Shown one piece after another: positions 12,815 through 18,716 of a DNA stretch of 18,716 bases. This DNA is from Leyella stercorea (GTDB lineage: Bacteria; Bacteroidota; Bacteroidia; Bacteroidales; Bacteroidaceae). The stretch is from positions 1 to 18,716 of the forward strand of contig NZ_JADYUF010000056.1 in the NCBI RefSeq assembly GCF_021531655.1, read 5' to 3'. A program made the position numbers and the translations under genes. The stretch's first letter is position 1. Each line of letters starts with the position of its first letter. The notes beneath the pieces are model-generated. The model had not been told where the DNA came from and searched no databases. It saw nothing but the letters and a program-made list of their open reading frames with translations.

Positions 12815-14089
12815 TTATTGTAAAAGCCATTTCCACACTGGCATCACTTCTATTGTTCCAAAACTGTCTTCTATTCTGTCGGATTCGTCGTTTGTCAAGA
12901 TCAAACGACGCTTACAAGAGAGCACACCAGGTATTCTCTTCAAAGCATTGACCTCACGCTCGTAAGTAGCAGGAGACTGTGTGATACTATAAGAAACTTG
13001 TATGGCAAGCCGTTCATAGGGAACATAAAAGTCAACTTCTACTTTATTATTATAGAAGAAAACCCTTTCGTTGTCAGAATCATGTCCGTATTTACGGAAG
13101 AGTGCGAGGGCAACGATGTTTTCAAGCAGCATAGTCTCTCCGTCAAGAAGGAACAAATCGAGCACACCATTGTCTATAAAATAGTATTTACAAGAAGTTT
13201 CTTTTTCAGCGAAAGGTGCAGAAACATTTCTCAGGCGTAATAATAGCCAGGCTGCCTCGCTGTATTCTATGTATTTACTGACAGTTGGCATCGTGATTTT
13301 TCCAATTACAGAGGAAAGGATATTGGCCAGGCGATTGTATGATACGGGTTGCCCGACATTCTCTGCCAATTTTTTTAACATCAAGCGTAGAATGTTTGGG
13401 TTGGCTATTTTGTTACGGCTTGCAATATCACCGAGATATATTTTTTGGAATGTACTGCTCAGATAGTCGCGTTTCACAGCAAGGCCTACCGACTCAGGCA
13501 ATCCTCCCCACAATAGATATTCGTTCCAGGCTCGTAGTACCATTGCCCTTGACTCGGTTGCCAATAGCGATATTTCATCATAAGCAATGTCTTGTATCTT
13601 TAAAAATTCACGGAAATCGTATGGGTAAACTTCTGTTGCCAGGTATCGTCCTCCTAATGTTGTCATAACTTCTGATGATAGCATCTTTGCGTTACTGCCC
13701 GTTACCCATACGTAATACTTTGCATCGGCCAGTCGACGGGCAAACTTTTCCCAACCTTCTATATTCTGAATTTCATCCAAGAACAGCATCGGGCGTTTTC
13801 CGTACATTTCTGCATGAGCCTCCAATATCAGTTCAAAATCGCTACTGTCGAACTGAGTGAGACGGTCGTCTTCAAAGTTCAGATAGAGCATTTCGTCCCA
13901 ACTATGCCCCAAAGCCAACAGCTGCTGTATCTTTTGGTATAGCATAAAAGACTTGCCTGCACGACGTACACCTACAAATACACGACACGTGAAGTCATCT
14001 GAAGGCAATTCACGAGGCACTATCTTGTAGTTTTTGATATCATTTTGGTTGGTAGCTAAAACCTGTTTAAGTATGTCTTTGCTTATCAT
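12815..14089 (-). CDS. AAA_14/DUF4143 ATPase
   Basis: The 424-residue protein has the AAA_14 plus DUF4143 layout. Walker A is GVRRAGKS (40-47), Walker B MLFLDEIQ (101-108), and a sensor-like WVTGSNAKML follows. The middle GGRYLATEVYPYDFREFL...LLWGGLPES is the family hallmark. The C-terminal DUF4143 part has KYYFIDNGVLDLFL and a nuclease-fold remnant with E351, D353 and Q364 (EVDF...IQVS). These proteins are numerous in Bacteroidota. They are soluble and of unknown role, and are thought of as nuclease-related or regulatory. ATG 14089 is followed by the typical MISKDILKQVL opening. The nearest -7 box is at 14130-14137. It is convergent with the DUF2851 gene. Confidence 0.9.
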   Translation of the reverse strand: MISKDILKQVLATNQNDIKNYKIVPRELPSDDFTCRVFVGVRRAGKSFMLYQKIQQLLALGHSWDEMLYLNFEDDRLTQFDSSDFELILEAHAEMYGKRPMLFLDEIQNIEGWEKFARRLADAKYYVWVTGSNAKMLSSEVMTTLGGRYLATEVYPYDFREFLKIQDIAYDEISLLATESRAMVLRAWNEYLLWGGLPESVGLAVKRDYLSSTFQKIYLGDIASRNKIANPNILRLMLKKLAENVGQPVSYNRLANILSSVIGKITMPTVSKYIEYSEAAWLLLRLRNVSAPFAEKETSCKYYFIDNGVLDLFLLDGETMLLENIVALALFRKYGHDSDNERVFFYNNKVEVDFYVPYERLAIQVSYSITQSPATYEREVNALKRIPGVLSCKRRLILTNDESDRIEDSFGTIEVMPVWKWLLQ

Positions 14090-14129
14090 ATATCTTTATT
14101 TTTCAAATTATCATTTTGAACTTTTGGTA

Positions 14130-14137
14130 CAAAGTTA
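14130..14137 (-). promoter_or_regulatory. -7 box of the DUF4143 ATPase gene (TAACTTTG)
   Basis: An exact consensus match on the minus strand, 40 bp before the start codon. No clear -33 box. The remaining gap up to 14264 holds no gene. Confidence 0.55.
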
Positions 14138-14264
14138 TAAATTATATTTTGAAATATGCGTATTTGCCCGCAAAAACAAATTGTTGCTGCGCCCGATTTT
14201 GCTTTTAGGGATTTTCCTATAAACCCATAGGGAATTACACCATTCTCCTTTCAGCATAACTTAC

Positions 14265-14272
14265 TACTTTTG
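14265..14272 (+). promoter_or_regulatory. -7 box of the DUF4476 gene (TACTTTTG)
   Basis: An exact TAnnTTTG match, 47 bp before the ATG at 14320. Confidence 0.55.
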
Positions 14273-14319
14273 CAACCGGATAAGAAACATACAACAACCC
14301 TCAATAAATAGCACAGTTT

Positions 14320-14991
14320 ATGAAGAGAAACGAATGGATGGCTCTTATAGTCACAAGCTTTATGATGATGGCAGTGTGCCTTTCGGCACAGGCAAAGGTG
14401 AAGAAGACTGTGGAACGCGGAATGACCAAGCAGGAGGTAGTGGCCATACTGGGACAGCCCAAGCTCACGAACTTCGACGCTTACGGCGACAGATGGGAGT
14501 ACTACAAGATGAATGCCTTGACGGGCGAGAGCAAGCGCATTGTCGTAGGCTTTGACCTTAACGGTAGGGTAGTGGCTTATGAAACTAAATATTGGGATAA
14601 CAACACTAATAGCGAAATCGGAAACTGCAATCAGCGACCAGCTCCTCCATACGGTGCAGGGGCAGGTCCTGACGGTCCGGCTTATTACGGCTACTGTCTC
14701 GACGACGCATCCTTCAGCCGACTGTACAACAAGGTGAAGAATGCAAGCTTCGACGACAATAAGTTCGATCTCATTGAAGTGGCAAGCCTCGGATGCTTCT
14801 ACTCATGCAGCCAGACTGCCCGCATGATGAAGATGTTCACATTCAGCGACAAGCAACTCAAGGTTTTGCGACTCATGGCACCCCACATTGTCGACCCCGA
14901 GAATGCCATCGCCATATACGACGTATTGACTTTCGACAGCGAGAAGTCGAAGGCAGGAGAGATAATGAGGATTTCAAGACCAGGAATGTAG
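14320..14991 (+). CDS. Secreted DUF4476 protein with BamE-like N-terminal motif
   Basis: The 223-residue protein starts with a signal peptide (MKRNEWMALIVTSFMMMAVCLSAQA, likely cleaved after A25). The mature part opens with VERGMTKQEVVAILGQP (residues 31-47), the motif of SmpA/OmlA/BamE-type small domains, followed by a strand-rich part (DRWEYYKM, RIVVGFDLNGRVVAYE). A Pro/Gly-rich linker leads to a C-terminal DUF4476 domain (about 130-220): FSRLYNKVKNASFDDNKFDLIEVA, a C-F-Y-S-C pair, MMKMFTFSDKQLKVLRLMAPHIVD and IYDVLTF. DUF4476 is an envelope-linked helical domain of unknown role in Bacteroidota. No lipobox is clear, so the product is probably periplasmic. It is followed by a strong terminator, so it is a single-gene unit. 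Confidence 0.85.
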   Translation: MKRNEWMALIVTSFMMMAVCLSAQAKVKKTVERGMTKQEVVAILGQPKLTNFDAYGDRWEYYKMNALTGESKRIVVGFDLNGRVVAYETKYWDNNTNSEIGNCNQRPAPPYGAGAGPDGPAYYGYCLDDASFSRLYNKVKNASFDDNKFDLIEVASLGCFYSCSQTARMMKMFTFSDKQLKVLRLMAPHIVDPENAIAIYDVLTFDSEKSKAGEIMRISRPGM

Positions 14992-15010
14992 CGCAGAGAT
15001 TTCAGTGAAA

Positions 15011-15055
15011 GTTCACAAAGTTGTGGTCCACAACTTTGTGAACTTTGTTTTTTTT
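15011..15055 (+). terminator. Terminator after the DUF4476 gene
   Basis: The perfect 16-bp arms GTTCACAAAGTTGTGG (15011-15026) and 15028-15043 form a long hairpin, followed by TTTG and a run of nine T. The right arm overlaps the -33 box of the next gene. Confidence 0.85.
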
Positions 15056-15067
15056 TCATTAACTTTG
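15035..15067 (+). promoter_or_regulatory. Promoter of the second ATPase gene
   Basis: TTTG at 15035-15038, a 21-bp spacer and TAACTTTG at 15060-15067. It starts inside the terminator stem, and the ATG follows 25 bp after the -7 box. Confidence 0.6.
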
Positions 15068-15092
15068 CAAAAAGTAATAATGACTGAAGGTT

Positions 15093-16217
15093 ATGGAAAA
15101 AGCTTTTATATACGGTATGTCAGTAGGTGGCAACAACTTTACCGACCGAATTGAAGAAACCAAGCGTATCAGGCTTGATTTTGAAAATGGCATCAATGTT
15201 ATTCTCATTTCTCCACGACGCATGGGAAAGACTTCGCTTATAAAAAAAGTGATTTCAGAGATTAACAATCCGATGCTTAAAATCGTATATATGGATATAT
15301 ATGACTGCCGTAGTGAATACGATTTCTATAATCGATTTGCCGAAACCATAATGAAATCCACTGGCAGTCATTTGGAGCAAGTGATGGAGAATATTAAGCG
15401 TTTCCTGGTTAGAATTTCGCCAAAGCTGTCATTTAGTCCTGAACCTAATTCTGAATTTTCTGTTTCATTGGGAATAACGCCAAAGGATTATTCTCCAGAA
15501 GAAATTCTGAATCTTCCAGAGCGTATAGCTAAGGAACTTGGTGTCAGACTTGTAGTATGCATTGATGAGTTTCAGCAGATAGGGGAGTTCCCCGATTCGC
15601 TGAGTATACAAAAACGCCTGCGTGGTGTTTGGCAGCACCATCAGAATGTGTCTTATTGTTTCTTTGGCAGCAAGAAGCATCTGATGGAGAATATTTTCCA
15701 AAGTCGTCGCATGCCTTTCTATCAGTTTGGCGAAATGCTACATCTCAAGTGCATTCCTACGGAATATTGGGTGCCTTTTATTTGTTCTCGATTTGAGAAG
15801 TTTGGCAAGAAGATAAGCGAAGAGTATGCCTGCAGAATCTGTCAAGAAGTCAGGAACTATTCCTCTTATGTGCAGCAACTTGCGTGGAACGTGATGGCTG
15901 AAACGGAGAATGAGGTTGATGAGGAGAGTTTTACAGAAGGTCTGAAGGCTTTGTTGGAGCAAAACAGCAGTCTCTTTATACAACAGACGGAGGGGCTTAC
16001 CACTTATCAACTCAACTTTATTCGCCTTTTGTGCAATGGCATTCATTCTGGATTCACCACTCAATCGGTCGCTGAGTCATATCCCTTGGGTAGCAAGTCG
16101 AATGTCGACCGCATAAAGAAAAGTCTGATAGACAAAGAGATTATTACCATTGAGAAGGATGGCGTATATCTTGCTGATTGTGTGTTTGAACTATGGTTTA
16201 AAAGAGAAATGATGTAG
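15093..16217 (+). CDS. P-loop ATPase (archaeal-type/STAND-like) with C-terminal winged helix
   Basis: The 374-residue protein has a N-terminal FTDRIEETKRI segment and Walker A SPRRMGKTSL (40-49), with the arginine-rich RRMGKT typical of the archaeal-ATPase/STAND group. Walker B is LVVCIDEF (153-160) and a sensor follows in CFFGSKKHLM (189-198). The C-terminal part has TTYQLNFIRLLCNGI and GSKSNVDRIKKSLIDKEIITIEKDGVY, a probable winged helix, ending in the DCVFELWF motif seen in many such ATPases. The role is unknown; relatives are common solitary genes in Bacteroidota and some are linked to defence or cell-envelope stress. It is of a different type from the DUF4143 ATPase nearby. It lies between two good terminators and is probably transcribed alone. 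Confidence 0.85.
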   Translation: MEKAFIYGMSVGGNNFTDRIEETKRIRLDFENGINVILISPRRMGKTSLIKKVISEINNPMLKIVYMDIYDCRSEYDFYNRFAETIMKSTGSHLEQVMENIKRFLVRISPKLSFSPEPNSEFSVSLGITPKDYSPEEILNLPERIAKELGVRLVVCIDEFQQIGEFPDSLSIQKRLRGVWQHHQNVSYCFFGSKKHLMENIFQSRRMPFYQFGEMLHLKCIPTEYWVPFICSRFEKFGKKISEEYACRICQEVRNYSSYVQQLAWNVMAETENEVDEESFTEGLKALLEQNSSLFIQQTEGLTTYQLNFIRLLCNGIHSGFTTQSVAESYPLGSKSNVDRIKKSLIDKEIITIEKDGVYLADCVFELWFKREMM

Positions 16218-16231
16218 CAGTTGGCATAAGT

Positions 16232-16262
16232 AGCGGAGGCTGGAGACCTCCGCTGCTTTTTT
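16232..16262 (+). terminator. Terminator after the second ATPase gene
   Basis: The stem AGCGGAGG/CCTCCGCT (16232-16239 with 16247-16254) closes a 7-nt loop and is followed by GCTTTTTT. It lies between convergent genes and could also slow leftward transcription. Confidence 0.85.
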
Positions 16263-17420
16263 CTACCCTGCAATACACGTATACAACCAGAACATCCAGT
16301 GGGCACTGATGGCAGCAACGAGTCCGCCGCAGAAGTGCGCCATGATGGCCTTCGGTGTAAGGTCGCGATAGCCGATGGAGTCGAGCATGGCGGTATGGGT
16401 GCTGAGGAATCCGCTCCAGCACATACCGATGGCAGTGAATACAGCTATGGCATTGCCGTCAATCCATCCGTGAGTGATGAATCCCGGAATCAGACTGAGG
16501 GCTGCACCTACCGCTCCGAGAGCAGTAATCGGGAAGGCTACGAGGTGCGGGTCGTGGAATCCGAACAGCCACTCGAACACGAAGTCAATCTTATTGGCGA
16601 GCCAAGGCAGCAGTTCTACGCCCTGATAGGCAGCGCCGTTGTACGTTCCGTCCACAGCCGGACCGAACGTAAATATCATCACAAAGGTAGAGATGATGAG
16701 CACGCCGGGGATGATGGCTATGCCCACTTCTACACCGCTGCGTCCGCCGTCGAGCATAGCGTTGAGCAGACGGATGAATACTGTCTTCTCGGTCTTCTTG
16801 TCTTCCTCCTCTTCTTCCTCTATATCTTCCTTCGATACGGCATCCTCAACGGCATATTGCGGATAGGCCTTAAGCACGAAGCGCTGCATCAGCCGTGTGG
16901 AGCATACGCATCCGCAGCACGCTCCTACAAGTCCTATGAGCGGAGCCACGTAATATCCCTGGCTTGCCATGAACACTATGACGAGCAGTCCCATTCCGAA
17001 TGCCGTGCCGAAGTTGGTGAGCGATATGAATTGGTACTTCTTGAAGTAGCTTGCAAAGCGCTTGTCGTTGGCAAGCGATATGATGGCGGGATTGTCCGAG
17101 AGGAATGTCATCACGGCGCCCAACGACGTTACGCCAGGCAGATTGAATATGGGGCGCATCAGCGGACGCAGCGTACGCTCAAGCAAAGCCACCACGCCAA
17201 ACTCCACAAACACTCTGCCCAGGGCACCCGTTATCACACATATACTCATCAGATAGAACACGGTGTTGAGCAGAAGGTCGTGGGCTGTCTTCATGATTGT
17301 GTTGAGCATGTTGGGTACGCCCATTATTATGCCCAGATAGCCGAACAAGACTGTTACTGACGCGATGCACCACACTCCGCTCGGAATGAGCTTCTTGCTT
17401 TTTTGATTTATCTTACTCAT
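16263..17420 (-). CDS. Nucleoside-recognition GATE domain membrane protein (YjiH-like)
   Basis: This 385-residue inner-membrane protein has about eight to ten hydrophobic segments, for example VWCIASVTVLFGYLGIIM, VFYLMSICVITGALG, VAPLIGLVGACCGCV, GIAIIPGVLIISTFVMIF and the C-terminal AHFCGGLVAAISAHWMFWLY. Two blocks, ERTLRPLMRPIFNLPG with SLGAVMTFLSDNP and a second copy in the C-terminal half, fit the GATE (Pfam Gate, YjiH-type) layout of two-fold repeated halves. A very acidic cytosolic loop (EEEEEEDKK, about residue 203) separates them. GATE proteins move nucleosides or ions, and the substrate here is not predictable. The gene follows the porin on the same strand after 81 bp of repeats and is likely co-transcribed with it. 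Confidence 0.85.
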   Translation of the reverse strand: MSKINQKSKKLIPSGVWCIASVTVLFGYLGIIMGVPNMLNTIMKTAHDLLLNTVFYLMSICVITGALGRVFVEFGVVALLERTLRPLMRPIFNLPGVTSLGAVMTFLSDNPAIISLANDKRFASYFKKYQFISLTNFGTAFGMGLLVIVFMASQGYYVAPLIGLVGACCGCVCSTRLMQRFVLKAYPQYAVEDAVSKEDIEEEEEEDKKTEKTVFIRLLNAMLDGGRSGVEVGIAIIPGVLIISTFVMIFTFGPAVDGTYNGAAYQGVELLPWLANKIDFVFEWLFGFHDPHLVAFPITALGAVGAALSLIPGFITHGWIDGNAIAVFTAIGMCWSGFLSTHTAMLDSIGYRDLTPKAIMAHFCGGLVAAISAHWMFWLYTCIAG

Positions 17421-17434
17421 TGCTCATTAATAAT

Positions 17435-17493
17435 TAAACATTCAACATCTAACACTCAACATTTAACACTTAACATTTAACACTTAACATTAA
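17435..17493. repeat. AACATTTAACACTTAACATT short repeats
   Basis: Units of about 10 bases (AACATTTAAC, ACTTAACATT and variants) are repeated some six times between the porin and the GATE gene. Same type as 12745-12780, on the other strand. Slippage here would change the spacing of the two genes. Confidence 0.7.
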
Positions 17494-17501
17494 TAATAAG
17501 C

Positions 17502-18533
17502 CTATTTGCTTTTCCACGACAGCAGATGCAGCTTGGCAATGAACGCCAGTCGCACAGTAGTATGGTTGTCATTGAGTGTTCCTGAGGGGTTGCTGTTGGT
17601 GCCGGCAGAGTGCGACACGCCCAGACTTACGCGCACGTCGGGCTTGCCTTTGGTAGGGAAGAACTCCACACCGCCGCCATACGCCGTCATCTCTGTGCCC
17701 GGCAATACGCACAAGTCGGCATTGGTGTCGGTACGGTTAACGTCGTATGTGAACTTGCCGTACAGTCCGAGATGCGGAATAAGACGATAGTCGAGGCGCG
17801 CCATCACCGAACAGTCCTTGAAGAAGTAGGTCTGATGGCTTGCCGCACGGTTCATAAAGTCGAGCTCGAGTGATGCATTGCCAGCGTTGAATTTGTTGCC
17901 GAGGGCTATGTACGAAATGAATTTGCCCGGCATATACTCAATCATATTTGCCGAATAGAGCGTGTTGAGCCATCCGTAGTTGCCAGCCCAGTGCAGATGA
18001 TAGGCGAGCATGTCGCGGTTGGCAGGCGTATTGAAGAGGCTTTGGGTCACCTGGCCGCTGAAACGGCTCTTGCCGTTGGTGGTGGTATAGGTAGCGCTGG
18101 CGCCAAACTGGAACGGATCGATGTTGTTCCAGAATTCAGACGAGACGTATATGTCGATAGGGCAGCGGTCGTACTCGTATCCGCCAACAAGAGCCACCTG
18201 CTTTCCGGCAGCCACGCTCCAGTGGTCGTTCAGCTTATAGTCGAGATATACCCAGTCGGTGCCGTCAAACCGGTCGTTCTCGTTCTTCTTTTGATTGATG
18301 CGCTGTCGCCATGAATATGTGAGTCGGTCGGTCAATTGTCCGCTCACCCTGAAAAAGAAGTAGTCGCCCTTAAATCCCGAAGCGTCGTGACGTATCTGGT
18401 GGTCGACGCGGTCGTTGAGATAGCTGACGCGTGTCTGAAGGTCGATGTTGACACTGGGCTTGAAATCGTTGTCGGCAATCGATGGAGTTGCCATGCAGAG
18501 TAAACCCGCAATGAGGACATGGTATGGTCTCAT
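17502..18533 (-). CDS. OprO/OprP-like outer-membrane porin
   Basis: The 343-residue protein has a signal peptide (MRPYHVLIAGLLCMATPSIA, cleaved near A20) and a mature part made of alternating beta strands, such as VNIDLQTRVSYLND, DYFFFRVSGQLTD, RLTYSWRQRINQ, WVYLDYKLNDHWSVAAGKQ and VRLAFIAKLHLLSW at the C-terminus. The motif WVYLDYKLNDHWSVAAGKQ with the preceding RIN is characteristic of phosphate-selective porin O/P family members in Bacteroidota. The barrel would have about 16 strands. The real substrate is unknown; the adjacent GATE transporter suggests joint uptake or efflux of one small solute. Start ATG 18533 fits the -7 box at 18580-18587. Confidence 0.85.
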   Translation of the reverse strand: MRPYHVLIAGLLCMATPSIADNDFKPSVNIDLQTRVSYLNDRVDHQIRHDASGFKGDYFFFRVSGQLTDRLTYSWRQRINQKKNENDRFDGTDWVYLDYKLNDHWSVAAGKQVALVGGYEYDRCPIDIYVSSEFWNNIDPFQFGASATYTTTNGKSRFSGQVTQSLFNTPANRDMLAYHLHWAGNYGWLNTLYSANMIEYMPGKFISYIALGNKFNAGNASLELDFMNRAASHQTYFFKDCSVMARLDYRLIPHLGLYGKFTYDVNRTDTNADLCVLPGTEMTAYGGGVEFFPTKGKPDVRVSLGVSHSAGTNSNPSGTLNDNHTTVRLAFIAKLHLLSWKSK

Positions 18534-18579
18534 ATAATGAATAATTAGTTTAATAGGTTTTGGGTTATTATTAACATCG

Positions 18580-18587
18580 CAAAACTA
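18580..18587 (-). promoter_or_regulatory. -7 box of the porin gene (TAGTTTTG)
   Basis: An exact TAnnTTTG match on the minus strand, 46 bp before the ATG, with TCTG (3 of 4) 19 bp further upstream. The insertion sequence ends only about 57 bp upstream of the -7 box, so it may have replaced upstream control sequence. Confidence 0.6.
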
Positions 18588-18643
18588 ATAAATAAATTTG
18601 ATTTGTCAGAAATATCTTGTAAATTTGTGACATAAATAATAAA

Positions 18644-18713
18644 TTACTCAAGTTTCGGATTTAGAATTCAAGCCGTTTGAGCATACTCTCTAAGTGCAGC
18701 CAATCTCTTGTCA
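18644..18713 (-). mobile_element. 3' end of an insertion sequence lying right of the window
   Basis: This is the perfect inverted copy of bases 1-70. On the minus strand it reads M-TRDWLHLESMLKRLEF-stop. The body of this second copy would lie to the right of the window. Confidence 0.6.
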
Positions 18714-18716
18714 TTC

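Noticed and set aside
16299..17360. 353-codon plus-strand frame opposite the GATE gene
   Set aside because: Composition (Glu, Tyr, His rich, no hydrophobic core) is that of an antisense shadow; the minus-strand membrane protein is clear.
1..18713. Circular plasmid or phage genome with terminal repeats
   Set aside because: The terminal repeat is inverted, not direct, and the window carries chromosomal genes (ruvB, comM) without replication or structural phage genes.

Overview
The window looks like a chromosomal piece of a Bacteroidota bacterium, most likely a Prevotella-type Bacteroidales. The evidence is the promoter grammar (repeated TAnnTTTG -7 boxes, several with TTTG 19-21 bp upstream, and no Shine-Dalgarno sequences), lineage-typical families (DUF2851, DUF4476, RhuM-type proteins) and the AT-rich runs between genes. 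Core genes (comM/yifB, ruvB, DUF2851) alternate with a mobile-element graveyard and toxin-antitoxin loci. The two ends of the window are one 70-bp sequence in inverted orientation, each encoding the last residues of what looks like a transposase. The piece therefore sits between two outward-lying copies of one insertion sequence.

Left part (1-6070): two broken RhuM-family genes in tandem; a 3'-terminal fragment of a second comM; a hypothetical ORF; a two-gene unit with its own promoter, made of a Fur-family regulator without the usual CxxC zinc sites and a 6-pyruvoyl-tetrahydropterin-synthase-like protein with a C-terminal zinc ribbon but without the usual catalytic Cys; a truncated tyrosine recombinase; an internally deleted IS5-type transposase; and an intact IS1182-family element next to the 3' end of the full-length comM. 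The divergent comM tail at the far side, the recombinase remnant, and the shift in base composition along the intact comM together suggest an old integrative element that landed in comM and has decayed.

Middle (6071-12744): complete comM on the minus strand; a three-gene hipB-hipS-hipT locus (a split HipA toxin kinase) behind a promoter flanked by a large paired operator; an MNT-HepT locus whose antitoxin MntA is intact and whose toxin HepT carries two lesions; then ruvB and a DUF2851 gene as a probable operon, followed by a 22-bp-period tandem array of small palindromes.

Right part (12745-18716): an AAA_14/DUF4143 ATPase, a secreted DUF4476 protein, a second P-loop ATPase of a different type bounded by two good terminators, and a minus-strand pair formed by an OprO/P-like porin and a GATE-domain (YjiH-like) inner-membrane protein. 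These two may work together in moving a solute across the envelope.
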